From Nostoc flagelliforme FACHB-838 (lineage in GTDB: Bacteria; Cyanobacteriota; Cyanobacteriia; Cyanobacteriales; Nostocaceae): a DNA stretch of 50,570 bases. The position numbers and the translations under genes were made by a program. The notes beneath the pieces were generated by a model that ran no database searches, was not told the origin of the DNA, and saw nothing but the letters and a program-made list of their open reading frames with translations. The stretch covers positions 1 through 50,570 of the forward strand of contig NZ_JACJSI010000048.1 of the NCBI RefSeq assembly GCF_014698065.1, written 5' to 3'. This document shows positions 1-9,201 of this stretch, one piece after another (the first letter of the stretch is position 1; the number at the start of each line of letters is the position of its first letter).

Positions 1-3000
1 AACGAATTTTTGAGGACGCTGTATAGCGAAAATCTGTTGACCTTTGATACACAACATTTAAGCTGGCAATGGAACATTGCTCAAATTGAAGCCCAAGATA
101 TTACCGATAATGTGGTGGAGTTGCTACTGATCCAGTTAAATAAATTACCAGAAAACACACAGCAAATTCTCCAGTTAGCAGCTTGTATCGGTGCTGAATT
201 TAATTTAAACACGTTAGCGATTGTTTGCGAACAATCTCCTAAAGCAATTTCTCTAGATTTACTAGTAGCCATTCAAGCTGGATTAATTCAACCTATATCT
301 GAATTAGATGAAAACCTGTTAGTTCAAGAATATAAGTTTTTGCACGATCGCGTACAGCAAGCTGCATACACCTTAATCGATGAGTCGCAAAAACTTGGGG
401 TACATTTGCAAATCGGTCACAATTTACTCGAAAAGACTTCGCCACAGCAGCTAGCAGAGCGGTTGTTTGAAATTGTTGACCAACTCAATTATGGAACTGA
501 GTTAATCAGTGAGCAATCCCAACGGAATGAGATTGCCAAACTGAATTTGCAAGCAGGTCAGAAAGCGCTGGCAGCGACGGCTTATGAAGCAGCTTTCAAG
601 TATTTCAATGCAGGGCTTAAACTCCTTGATGTGGAAAGTTGGCAGCGTGAATATGACCTAACTTTGGTGTTGCATTCAGAGGCAGCAGAGGCAGCATACC
701 TCAGTGGTCACTTTGACGAAATGGAGCGGCTTGTAGAAGAAGTTCTCAACCGTGCGAAGACATCGCTCGATAAAGTGAAAGCTTACGATAGCAGAATTCA
801 AGCATGGCTGTCGCAGGGAGACCCTGAAGAAGCACTTAAAACTGGCTTGGAAGTGCTGCAACTCTTGGGAATTAGTTTAGTAGAAGCTCCAAGTCAGTTA
901 GACGTTCAAGCAGGATTAGAGGAAACAGCTTTACAATTGGCTGGGCGGGAAATTGAAGATTTAATTGATCTGCCAGAGATGACTGAACCTGTGCCACTGG
1001 CAGCAATCCACATTTTAGTAAGTACAGTGGGTGCGGCCTTTAATGTGTCACCTGCTCTGATGGTGATGATTGTGTCCAAGATGGTGAATTTATCAATCGC
1101 CAATGGAAACGCTATCTGGTCGCTTCTCGGTTATGCTGCATACGGCATGATGCTATGTGGAGTTGTACAAGACATTGAACTGGGCTATCGATTTGGCAAA
1201 CTATCCTTAAATTTAACGAAAAGATTAAGTAGCAAGAGAGGTAAGTGCAAAGCATTGCTGATGGTGAATTTTCACATAATTCACTGGAAAGCCCACCTTA
1301 AAGACACGTTCCCCGCTTTAGCGGATGCTTATCAAAGCGGGATAGAAAGTGGAGAGTTTGAATTTGCAGGTTATTGTGCATTTAGCCTATGTTATTGCCC
1401 CTTTTTTGCAGGACAAGAACTGACAGAACTGGAAGAACAAACAGCGATTTATCGTAAAGCCACCAATCAAATTAGACGAGAGACTGTTTCCACTTGGCTA
1501 GCGATGTTGCAGCAAACGATCCTGAACCTGCGAGGTCAATCTGAAAATCCAAGTCGCTTAGTAGGTTGTATTTATGATGAAGAGCAAGCACTAGCACAGG
1601 CGATCGCGGTCAAGGATGGAACTAGCCTTCACTACTTTTACTTAAATAAGCTGATTTTATGCTATCTGTTTGGGGATTATGAGCAAGCTGCAAAAACGGC
1701 TACTTTAGCAGAACAATATTTAAGCGCAGCCACAGCATTAGTCTCTGTACCTCCATTTCATTTCTATGATTCCCTCATATTTTTGAGCTTGTTTGCGGAT
1801 GCTTCAAACTCTGAAAAAGCAGCTTGGTTGAATCGCGTTAAGGCCAACCAAGAGAAGATGCAGAAATGGGCACACCACGCCCCCATGAATTTTTTGCATA
1901 AGTTTCAGTTAGTTGAGGCAGAAAAAGCACGAGTTTTGGGTCAGTTTTTTGAGGCAGAGGAGTTTTACGAACAAGCAATTCTTGGTGCTAAAGAAAACGA
2001 GTACCTTCAAGAAGAAGCTTTAGGCTATGAGTTAGCTGCCAAACATTACTTAGCTCGTGGTCGAGAAAGATTTGCTCAACTTTATATGAAGGAAGCCCAT
2101 TACTGCTATGAGCGGTGGGGAGCAACCGCAAAAGCCAAAGATTTAGAGACTCGCTATCCACAATTTTTTCCTCAGTCACTGAATCTGGCTCCCACACCAA
2201 TTTACACCACTGCTGGAACTACTTCTAACACTTCACATATTGCTTTCGATTTAGCAACAGTGATCAGAGCATTCCAAGCCATCTCTCGCGAAATTGAACT
2301 GGATCAGTTACTCAATTCTTTGATGCAGATATTAATTGAGAACGCTGGGGCACAAACTGGATGCTTGATTTTGGAAAACGCAGGAGAATGGGCGATCGAG
2401 GCTGCTTGTGAATTCAATGATGGTGCGAATATTTGTACTACACAAGTACTGCAATCGGTTTCAATAGTAAATCGCTTACCCGAATCTATCATTCATTATG
2501 TGATTCGGACTCATGAATCTGTGATCTTAAATGATGCAACTCGTGAAGGTAATTTCATCAATGAGCCATATATTCAGCAGAACCAAACGAAATCACTTCT
2601 TTGTTTGCCGCTGTTGAATCAAAGTAAACTTGTTGGTGTGCTGTATCTGGAAAATCAATTAGCAACTGGAGCATTTACACCGGAGCGATTCTCCGAAGGA
2701 GACGCTATGCGAACGCAACTTCTAAATCTACTATCTACTCAGGCAGCAATTGCGATCGAGAATGCCAAACTCTACTCAAAGCTACGCACTAGCGAAAGTC
2801 AGATGGCTCAATTTCTAGAAGCGATTCCAGTTGGAATTGGCATCGTCGATGCGGCAGGTCGTCCTTATTACGCAAATCAACGGGGTATCCAGTTAATGGG
2901 TAGAGGGATTGATCCTTCCGTACCACCTAATCAAATCGCTGAGGTTTATCAGTTCTATGTGACCGAAACGAATCAAATCTATCCAACAGAGAGACTGCCA

Positions 3001-4257
3001 GCCATCCGGGCGTTGAGCGGCGAACGTACCAAGATTGATGATGTAGATATCCGGCAGAACAATACAACCATTCCAATTGAGGTATGGGGCACTCCTGTCT
3101 TTGATGAACAGGGCAATGTAGTTTATGGAATCGTTGCCTTTCAAGACATTACCGAACGCAAGAAAGCTGAGAGACTACTTGCTGATTATAATCGCACCTT
3201 AGAACAACAGGTTGCAGCACGGACAGCAGCTTTACAGCAAAGCGAAGCAGAACTACGTTATCGAGAACAGGAATTACGAGTGATTACGAACGCTCTACCT
3301 GTTTGTATCACATACATAGATGCCAACCAGCGTTATCGGTTTGCCAACCGCACTTACGAGGAATGGTTTCACCGTAGTCCAGGTGAGATTCTAGGCAAGC
3401 ATGTTTGCGAAAACTTAGGTGAAGCGTCTTATCAAGTTGTACAACCATACATCAATCAAGCGCTGGCAGGCCAAATCACAACCTATGAGGCAGAAATTCC
3501 TTGTGTGTTTGGCAAGAAATATATCAGTAATTCCCTCATCCCTGATTTCGATGACAATGGTCAAGTGAAAGGATACTATGGTCTGATTGCAGACATTAGC
3601 GATCGCAGACGTGCTGAAGAAACTTCAATTCTGGAAGAGCGCAACCGCATGGCACGAGAAATTCACGATTCGTTAGCACAGGCTTTTACAGGCATTTTGC
3701 TTCATGTAGGATCTGTAACACAAATGCTGGTAGATGATTCAGGCTCTGCTCAGATATATCTGGAAAGGCTGGAAAAGATTGATGAATTAGCTCGAACTGG
3801 ACTTGCTGAAGCTCGTCGTTCAGTGGTAGCGCTCCGTCCCCAGTTGTTAGAAGAGAATACTTTACAGAGTGCTTTACATCGCCTTGTGACTCAAATGCGC
3901 TCAACTACTAAGACGACTTTAATCTACGAAAGCAAGGGTATAATTTACTCTCTTCCAACTGAAGTGGAAAATCATTTACTACGGATTGGACAGGAAGCTT
4001 TAACAAACGCCATCAAGTACGCAAATGCTAGTATAATTCTGGTTGAGCTAGTGTATGAGGATACTCAATGTCTTCTGCACATTAAAGATGATGGACAGGG
4101 CTTTGGCGTTGGGAGCCTTTCATCACTTGGTGGCTTTGGTTTGTTGGGAATGAGCGAGCGAGCAGAACGGATTGGCGCACACCTGGCAATTCAAAGCCAA
4201 CCTGGGCAAGGAACAGAAATTATTGTCACTGTCAATCGGGAGCGAGAATCATCATGA
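1..4257 (+). CDS. AAA-ATPase/GAF/PAS sensor histidine kinase, 5' end outside window
   Basis: This is the C-terminal part of a very large cytoplasmic multi-sensor histidine kinase. The frame is open from base 1 (N-E-F before the TTG at 10, matching the usual 'VNEFL.TLY' of the ATPase module), so the true start lies upstream and the TTG is not a start. In order it shows the end of the AAA/predictor-ATPase module (to about 450), a long helical TPR-like region (about 540-2110), a GAF domain (about 2290-2780), a PAS domain (about 2810-3150), a short coiled coil, a second PAS (about 3270-3610), a HisKA_3 dimerisation helix with phospho-acceptor His at 3664-3666 (motif AREIHDSLAQ) and an HATPase domain (about 3960-4240, N-box QEALTNAIKYA). 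The HisKA_3 type is the NarX/DesK class, which fits the NarL-type regulator overlapping its 3' end by 4 bases. The sensed signal is unknown. A short palindromic insert interrupts the GAF domain in frame (about 2688-2715). Confidence 0.93.
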   Translation, partial: NEFLRTLYSENLLTFDTQHLSWQWNIAQIEAQDITDNVVELLLIQLNKLPENTQQILQLAACIGAEFNLNTLAIVCEQSPKAISLDLLVAIQAGLIQPISELDENLLVQEYKFLHDRVQQAAYTLIDESQKLGVHLQIGHNLLEKTSPQQLAERLFEIVDQLNYGTELISEQSQRNEIAKLNLQAGQKALAATAYEAAFKYFNAGLKLLDVESWQREYDLTLVLHSEAAEAAYLSGHFDEMERLVEEVLNRAKTSLDKVKAYDSRIQAWLSQGDPEEALKTGLEVLQLLGISLVEAPSQLDVQAGLEETALQLAGREIEDLIDLPEMTEPVPLAAIHILVSTVGAAFNVSPALMVMIVSKMVNLSIANGNAIWSLLGYAAYGMMLCGVVQDIELGYRFGKLSLNLTKRLSSKRGKCKALLMVNFHIIHWKAHLKDTFPALADAYQSGIESGEFEFAGYCAFSLCYCPFFAGQELTELEEQTAIYRKATNQIRRETVSTWLAMLQQTILNLRGQSENPSRLVGCIYDEEQALAQAIAVKDGTSLHYFYLNKLILCYLFGDYEQAAKTATLAEQYLSAATALVSVPPFHFYDSLIFLSLFADASNSEKAAWLNRVKANQEKMQKWAHHAPMNFLHKFQLVEAEKARVLGQFFEAEEFYEQAILGAKENEYLQEEALGYELAAKHYLARGRERFAQLYMKEAHYCYERWGATAKAKDLETRYPQFFPQSLNLAPTPIYTTAGTTSNTSHIAFDLATVIRAFQAISREIELDQLLNSLMQILIENAGAQTGCLILENAGEWAIEAACEFNDGANICTTQVLQSVSIVNRLPESIIHYVIRTHESVILNDATREGNFINEPYIQQNQTKSLLCLPLLNQSKLVGVLYLENQLATGAFTPERFSEGDAMRTQLLNLLSTQAAIAIENAKLYSKLRTSESQMAQFLEAIPVGIGIVDAAGRPYYANQRGIQLMGRGIDPSVPPNQIAEVYQFYVTETNQIYPTERLPAIRALSGERTKIDDVDIRQNNTTIPIEVWGTPVFDEQGNVVYGIVAFQDITERKKAERLLADYNRTLEQQVAARTAALQQSEAELRYREQELRVITNALPVCITYIDANQRYRFANRTYEEWFHRSPGEILGKHVCENLGEASYQVVQPYINQALAGQITTYEAEIPCVFGKKYISNSLIPDFDDNGQVKGYYGLIADISDRRRAEETSILEERNRMAREIHDSLAQAFTGILLHVGSVTQMLVDDSGSAQIYLERLEKIDELARTGLAEARRSVVALRPQLLEENTLQSALHRLVTQMRSTTKTTLIYESKGIIYSLPTEVENHLLRIGQEALTNAIKYANASIILVELVYEDTQCLLHIKDDGQGFGVGSLSSLGGFGLLGMSERAERIGAHLAIQSQPGQGTEIIVTVNRERESS

Positions 4258-4883
4258 GTCAATCCACTAAAATTCGGGTTCTGATTGTTGACGATCACTC
4301 CCTCGTTACAGAAGGATTGGCAAACATCATTAACTATGATCCAGAAATGACAGTGGTTGCTCAAGCAGAGGACGGACAACAGGCGATCGACCGTTATCGT
4401 GAACATCAGCCTGATGTCACCCTCATGGATTTACGAATGCCGAGAATGGCAGGGGTTGAAGCCATTACTGCGATTTGTGCTGAATTTAAGTCAGCTCGAA
4501 TTATTGTGCTAACCACATACGATGGTGACGAAGATATTTATCGAGGATTGCGAGCAGGTGCTCAGGGCTATCTGCTTAAAGATGCAAAACCAAATGAACT
4601 TTTGAATGCAATCCGCATCGTTCATAATGGTCAGCAGTATGTTTCTCCGACCGTGGGAAGAAAATTGGTAGAACGGATGAACAACCCAGTACTCAGTGAG
4701 CGAGAGCTAGAAGTGCTCCGTTTAATGGCGCAGGGATTGAGTAATCAAGACATTGGAACTGCTCTAAATATTGGTGAAAGCACTGTTAAATCGCATGTGA
4801 CTCGTATTTTGAGCAAGCTGGGAGTTAGCGATCGCACCCAAGCCGTCATTGTTGCTGTTAAACGTGGGCTTGTTAATTTATAG
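4254..4883 (+). CDS. NarL/FixJ-family response regulator
   Basis: This 209-residue regulator has a receiver domain (residues 7-122; acidic pocket D13/D14, phospho-acceptor D59 in TLMDLRMP, K at about 109) and a C-terminal LuxR-type HTH (about residues 145-205, motif LSERELEVLRLMAQGLSNQDI). It would bind DNA after phosphorylation by the upstream HisKA_3 kinase. Its ATG overlaps the kinase stop (ATGA), so translation is coupled and the two form a cognate pair. Targets are not visible in the sequence. Confidence 0.95.
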   Translation: MSQSTKIRVLIVDDHSLVTEGLANIINYDPEMTVVAQAEDGQQAIDRYREHQPDVTLMDLRMPRMAGVEAITAICAEFKSARIIVLTTYDGDEDIYRGLRAGAQGYLLKDAKPNELLNAIRIVHNGQQYVSPTVGRKLVERMNNPVLSERELEVLRLMAQGLSNQDIGTALNIGESTVKSHVTRILSKLGVSDRTQAVIVAVKRGLVNL

Positions 4884-5088
4884 GTTTCACTTTAGTTAAG
4901 GCTTGGATTACGACTTTAGTCTGAGTCAATCTACTGCTTTTGATGGATTACTTCGTCCATCCTTATGTTGTCCCAAATTATGGACTTTCAGTGGATGACA
5001 TATAGGAATCAATTACCTATATTGAGTTCATGCAAACGCTAACAGCAATTTAGTTGCAGGGTTTAAGTTTGCTTGACAGGTCTGAAAG

Positions 5089-5646
5089 ATGGCTGACGAT
5101 CGCAAGCATCATTCTTTGTTTGTCCCGCCTTTAATTCAGGATCACATTCAAGGTGTGCTAAGTGCCAGTGTTGTACTCATCATGTATGGAGATTATGAAT
5201 GTTTTCAAAGTGCAAACGCCTATAGGTTGATTAAAGCCGCTCAACAGCAGTTAAGTCCTTCTTTCGCGGAGAATGATGTGTGTTTTATCTTTCGTCATTT
5301 TCCCCAGAAACAGATTCATCCTCATGCTCAACGGGCAGCAGAAGCAGCGGAAGCAGCAGCAATGCAAGGTCAGTTTTGGCAGATGCATGAGATGCTCTTT
5401 ATCTATCAACAAGCCTTAGAGAACGGATACCTTGTGGAATATGCGAATCGTCTGGGACTTGACATTCCTCGATTTTTGCAAGACTTATCCAAAGGAGTTT
5501 ATGTCGATCACATCATTGCAGACATTCAAGGTGGATATCGAAGTGGGGTAAAAGCTGCACCAGCTTTGTTTGTTAATGAGATTCGTTATCGTGAGCGTTG
5601 GACTATTGAGCAATTGATAGTAGCCATTGTGGCGGCAATTAACTAA
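5089..5646 (+). CDS. DsbA-family thioredoxin-fold protein with a monothiol active site
   Basis: The protein has 185 residues. The N-terminal half carries the DsbA/NhaA-C-like signature YGDYECFQS, the helical insert (AEAAEAAAMQGQFWQMHEMLF) and the cis-proline segment (KAAPALFVNE), so the DSBA fold is convincing. The usual CxxC is CFQS here: the second Cys is Ser, which is common in this cyanobacterial subgroup and argues against classical disulfide formation. No signal peptide is seen, so it is probably cytoplasmic. It stands alone between the kinase/regulator pair and the accessory region. The RBS upstream of the ATG is weak. The substrate is unknown. Confidence 0.8.
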   Translation: MADDRKHHSLFVPPLIQDHIQGVLSASVVLIMYGDYECFQSANAYRLIKAAQQQLSPSFAENDVCFIFRHFPQKQIHPHAQRAAEAAEAAAMQGQFWQMHEMLFIYQQALENGYLVEYANRLGLDIPRFLQDLSKGVYVDHIIADIQGGYRSGVKAAPALFVNEIRYRERWTIEQLIVAIVAAIN

Positions 5647-5706
5647 CGTTTTTGATGTTTATCCCAACAAAGGTTTTCATGAGGAGCGCTTCATGACTTT
5701 AACTTC

Positions 5707-5805
5707 AAATCACATGGATTAGAGGTATCAGTTCAATTCATCCCAACCTTTGGTACACCGAAACTAAATTCACTTGAATGTTGAAAGTATAGGAGGACAC
5801 ACATC
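5707..5805 (+). repeat. Repeated leader element B, copy 1
   Basis: A block of about 99 bp that recurs at 14803-14903 and, shortened, on the minus strand at 29801-29836. The shared core includes CTAAATTCACTTGAATG, followed by GAAAGT and an (A)GAGGACACACATC segment that looks like a ribosome-binding site. No gene starts directly after it here. It lies just upstream of leader element A and may be the 5' region of a gene that has been deleted. Confidence 0.75.
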
Positions 5806-5894
5806 ACAAATATATCCACATTACAGTGCCGCTTAATCGGCGAATGATGCGATCTTTCCCTAAAGCAGATTAAATCTAACTACTGCCAGATCAT

Positions 5895-6034
5895 TTCCTG
5901 CTGCTTTCCTCCAATGCCGAACAATTAAATCACGTTTTAACTCAAAGAACTTGAGTGGTCTAAATTGAGCGATCGCCCAAGAATGAAAAGTAACGAAGCT
6001 GAACAGCAAATCCACCAATCTAAAGGAGAACAAG
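5895..6034 (+). promoter_or_regulatory. Repeated leader element A, copy 1, with inverted-repeat operator candidate
   Basis: This 5' region is shared almost base for base with 9063-9201, 14906-15012 and (minus strand) 29873-29985. It contains a perfect inverted repeat ACTCAA-N5-TTGAGT at 5940-5956, a HIP1 site, and ends in the constant CTAAAGGAGAACAAG directly before the ATG at 6035. The inverted repeat is a plausible operator for a dimeric regulator; regulator and transcription start are not known. Confidence 0.7.
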
Positions 6035-6502
6035 ATGAGTAGCAATTCTGTAACTAGTCAAGACATGAAACTCGAAGTTGTGGTGATACCCGTTGCCGAT
6101 GTCGATCGCTCCAAAGACTTTTACAAAACGTTGGGATGGCGACTCGATGCTGACTTTCCTGGCGAAAATGGTTTCCGAGTCGTGCAATTTACCCCGCCTG
6201 GATCGCAAGCATCAATCATCTTTGGGAAAGGAGTATCGTTAGCCGAGCCAGGCTCAGTTCAAGGCTTGTATCTCATCGTTTACGACATCGAAGCAGCCCG
6301 TGCCGAACTCGTTGAGCGGGGTGTGGAGGTGAGTAAAGTATTCCACGACATCGGCGGGATCTTTCACCATGCCGGAACTGAGGGACGAGTACTAGGCCCC
6401 GATCCAAAGCGTGGCGATTATGCTTCCTATGCCTCGTTCAGTGATCCTGACGGCAATGGTTGGATACTCCAAGAGGTCAGGGTGCGGCTTCCCGGACGGT
6501 AA
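6035..6502 (+). CDS. VOC-family (glyoxalase/dioxygenase fold) protein
   Basis: A 155-residue vicinal-oxygen-chelate protein. Residues about 10-70 and 80-148 form the two beta-alpha-beta-beta-beta modules (KLEVVVIPVADVDRSKDFY and the C-terminal FSDPDGNGWILQEV). Such proteins are metal-dependent lyases, dioxygenases or resistance proteins; the substrate cannot be read here. The start is fixed by AAAGGAG 8 bases upstream inside leader element A. It is a paralogue of the VOC gene at 15013; both begin with the same 'M(S/N)SN..(T/N)S..MKLEVVV' segment. Confidence 0.88.
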   Translation: MSSNSVTSQDMKLEVVVIPVADVDRSKDFYKTLGWRLDADFPGENGFRVVQFTPPGSQASIIFGKGVSLAEPGSVQGLYLIVYDIEAARAELVERGVEVSKVFHDIGGIFHHAGTEGRVLGPDPKRGDYASYASFSDPDGNGWILQEVRVRLPGR

Positions 6503-6662
6503 TGGAACATTGATTGCTTAAGGACAGAAGCGAAGTTCACGACAGAGGTTATGACAAGGAAATGGGTGGAGAAGTAGAGGAGCTACTATTATCCCCTCTA
6601 CCTCCTCCGCTATCAACGCAATGTAGTACCATACTAGCCAACAAGTTTTGGAGGATTTACAA

Positions 6663-7604
6663 ATGAAGATTTTTGTTGCCGGGGCAACAGGAGCGATCGG
6701 TCGCCCACTACTCGACCAATTACTTGCCAAAGGACACAACGTAGTCGCGCTGACCCGCTCCCAAGAAAGAGCAGAGTCATTAGCGGCACAGGGAATCGAA
6801 CCGGCGATCGCAGATGTATTCGACGCAGATTCAGTCAAAGCGGCTATTAGTCAGGCTCAACCGGAGGTGGTGATTGAACAACTCACCGCCTTACCCAAAA
6901 CTTACAGCCGCGAATCAATGAGTGCAGCAGGGCCTCTGAATACGCGCATTCGGTTAGAAGGCGGAGCCAATGTGCTGGCGGCAGCACAGGCAGCAGGGGT
7001 GCGCCGTTACCTGAGACAGTCGGTCGCCTTCTGGGGAATTCCCGGTGCTGGATTGGCAGATGAGGAAACACCGTTATCGCTTGATGCCTCCACCGCCGTT
7101 GCCGCAGATGCTCGCCTCGTAACTGAGATTGAACGTCGTTTATTGGAAACATCCAATCTCGAAGGAATTGCTTTACGCTATGGTTTCTTCTACGGACCCG
7201 GCACTTGGTTCAACCCTGATGGCGATGTAGCGCAACAAGTGCGGCAGCAACAGTTTCCGATCGTCAGGAATGGTGATGGCGTCTGGTCGTGGTTACACAT
7301 TGAGGATGCAGCGATCGCAACAGTTGCAGCCGCAGAGCAGGGCAACAGGGGTGTTTATCTGATTGTGGATGATCAGCCTTTAGCGGTGCGCGATTGGCTG
7401 CCTGCGTTTGCTCGATCACTGAATGCTCCACCCCCACCGCGAGTATCCATTGAAGATGCTCTCAAACTGGAGGGGGGTGCGGACATTGTTTACTACCAAA
7501 CTCAAATGCGAGGCGCATCAAACGCCAAGGCAAAACGTGAACTGAATTTTCAGCCTCGACCATTGGAATGGATGGTTAACACCGTTGCGGCTCATGCTAA
7601 CTAA
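6663..7604 (+). CDS. NAD(P)-dependent epimerase/dehydratase-like (extended SDR) protein
   Basis: The protein has 313 residues. A Rossmann motif GATGAIGR is at residues 7-14, followed by an extended-SDR body with active-site-like ALRYGFFYGPG and a C-terminal substrate lobe. I chose the ATG at 6663 because a strong TTGGAGG lies 9 bases upstream and the Rossmann strand begins immediately after it. The family includes sugar epimerases and many uncharacterised reductases, so the substrate is not assigned. It follows the VOC gene on the same strand after about 160 bp and could be co-transcribed. Confidence 0.87.
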   Translation: MKIFVAGATGAIGRPLLDQLLAKGHNVVALTRSQERAESLAAQGIEPAIADVFDADSVKAAISQAQPEVVIEQLTALPKTYSRESMSAAGPLNTRIRLEGGANVLAAAQAAGVRRYLRQSVAFWGIPGAGLADEETPLSLDASTAVAADARLVTEIERRLLETSNLEGIALRYGFFYGPGTWFNPDGDVAQQVRQQQFPIVRNGDGVWSWLHIEDAAIATVAAAEQGNRGVYLIVDDQPLAVRDWLPAFARSLNAPPPPRVSIEDALKLEGGADIVYYQTQMRGASNAKAKRELNFQPRPLEWMVNTVAAHAN

Positions 7605-7714
7605 CCAGTTCAAAAACCTGTTACTTGCCTAAGCAGCATGGTTTCATCGCAACTTGACTGCGTCTGGGTATGAAAAAGTTTGACCAGTAATTTCAACAAC
7701 ATTGGAGAATAATT

Positions 7715-8014
7715 ATGACTCAAGCAAATATGACTCAAGCAAAGCATCCTGCTGATCCAACCCCTCCAACCCTGGAAGGGAAACTGGCTCTGTTACAGAA
7801 ATTAAGGGATGAATTGGGCAGTGGTGATACCATTCGTCGCCTCTTTTTTGGCGACTTGGAACCCATTGCCCTTCAACCTGGCGGAGCGAACACGGTCGTT
7901 CATCTTTACAACAAAGCTGATGATGTCACGATTGCCTATTGCACTTCCTACGATGTATTTCTGGCTGCCCGTCTGGGACGAGTCACCGAATTCGACCCCG
8001 CCGAAATCAAATAG
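7715..8014 (+). CDS. Small conserved hypothetical protein
   Basis: A 99-residue soluble protein I do not recognise. It has a polar, proline-rich N-terminus with a repeated MTQA, then a compact alpha/beta-looking body (LLQKLRDELGSGDTIRRLFF...). The ATG at 7715 follows TTGGAGAATA; a second ATG lies five codons in. It sits on the same strand, 110 bp after the epimerase gene. No function is proposed. Confidence 0.6.
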   Translation: MTQANMTQAKHPADPTPPTLEGKLALLQKLRDELGSGDTIRRLFFGDLEPIALQPGGANTVVHLYNKADDVTIAYCTSYDVFLAARLGRVTEFDPAEIK

Positions 8015-8247
8015 AGATATGGTTTACGCCTTATCGAATGGCACTAAAAAAAGCTGAAATACTTGCCTGGTAGGAAGTTTAGGAAACTAATAGTTTTAAG
8101 GTCGGGAATCAGAGTAATCTGCAACTCTCAGTTTGCGATCGCTGCTTCATTAGCCTAAGTTTTTCCAAAGTGATGAAACCCTTGTAAATAATACATTTGC
8201 AATTTTCTTAGTGCCATTCAACGCCTTATCTAAGAGAGCGTGGCATT

Positions 8248-8908
8248 ATGTCGTCAATTGAGGAAGTGACAAAAGCAATTGACCTGATCATTGCGCTTGT
8301 CGTCACGATCACGGCTTGTGCCATCGTGGTAAATGGCTTGATTATCCGGTACGGTTCTCTCGGCGATCGCCTACGTACCGTTAACCACGAACTGAACGAC
8401 TTGCAGGAGTCCGATCTGGCTCACAATCAAAACAAAGCTCAGAGGATACAAGAACTTGAATCCCTGCTGAGGCACCATCATTTCGTGCATGATGCTCTTG
8501 TTTTAATTAATATTTCCATCCTAGTAGTCTGCCAACCCAAAAATGCGCTTGTGAGGGCTGGGGAAAGGGGAAGGGTTAAGGGGTAAGGGATTCAAAACCT
8601 TTCCCCCCGCCCCTTATCCCCAGAGGGGGCCCCACCTTCCCCTTTACCCTTTACCCCGCTTTCGTCACGAAAGCGAACTACTAGTCTTTATGCTGGATAT
8701 GCTGGTCATTACCATAGCAGTCGCCACGAATGCCAGTTGGCTATCACAGATGGCACTGATAGTCTTTCTCGGTGGAGTTGCCGTTCTGTTTGGGGGTATG
8801 GTTTTGATTGCCTACGAGCTTCGCACATCTCACTATTCCATTCAATTAGAGGTGCATCGTATTTGTCGCCTGTGCCGCCACCAACACACTAAGCCGGTAG
8901 GAAAATGA
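8248..8908 (+). pseudogene. DUF2721 membrane protein split by a MITE-like insertion
   Basis: The first part (8248-8524) encodes a DUF2721 N-terminus: a membrane helix at residues about 10-33, a charged linker, and the start of a second helix (LVLINISIL). The reading frame then runs into foreign sequence and stops at 8586. From 8685 the original frame resumes (VFMLDMLVITIAV...) with a third helix and a basic C-terminus ending at 8908. Removing 160 bp restores one open frame of 166 codons plus stop, the usual family length. The function of DUF2721 proteins is unknown. As it stands the gene is broken. Confidence 0.8.
8525..8680. mobile_element. MITE-like insertion of about 156 bp in the DUF2721 gene
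   Basis: The insert is bounded by CTAG at 8521-8524 and again at 8681-8684, a likely target-site duplication. Its ends are inverted (TAGT...ACTA). Internally it is built of long imperfect inverted G/A- and C/T-rich arms and a perfect hairpin CGCTTTCGT-C-ACGAAAGCG at 8657-8675. It has no coding capacity, so it would be mobilised in trans if at all. The parent transposon is not identifiable here. Confidence 0.72.
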
Positions 8909-9062
8909 ACTAGAAGCAAAAAATTCGCAAAGACCTACGCATTCAGAATATCTGAGCTAAAGATTACTCTGGCTGGCTACATTAACGGGAAAAAAACAAG
9001 ATGCAAAAGAATTACTTCATCACGCAGATCACAGCCAAGCGCATCAGGTCTAACAACCTCGC

Positions 9063-9201
9063 TTCCTGCTGCTTTCCTCCAATCCAAATGATTAAGTCGC
9101 GTTTTAACTCAAAGAACTTTAGTGGTGTATGTTGGGCGATCGCAGAAGAATGAAGTTAATCGAGGTGGGCATTGAGCTTCACTAACCTAAAGGAGAACAA
9201 G
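9063..9201 (+). promoter_or_regulatory. Repeated leader element A, copy 2
   Basis: Same module as at 5895, including the TTCCTGCTGCTTTCCTCCAA start, a HIP1-like GGGCGATCGC and the terminal CTAAAGGAGAACAAG before the ATG at 9202. The inverted repeat at 9107-9123 has one mismatch (ACTCAA-N5-TTTAGT). Here it drives an SDR gene instead of a VOC gene. Confidence 0.7.

Noticed and set aside
10..12. TTG as start codon of the first gene
   Set aside because: Codons before it (N-E-F) continue the conserved ATPase-module sequence, so the gene is cut by the window edge.
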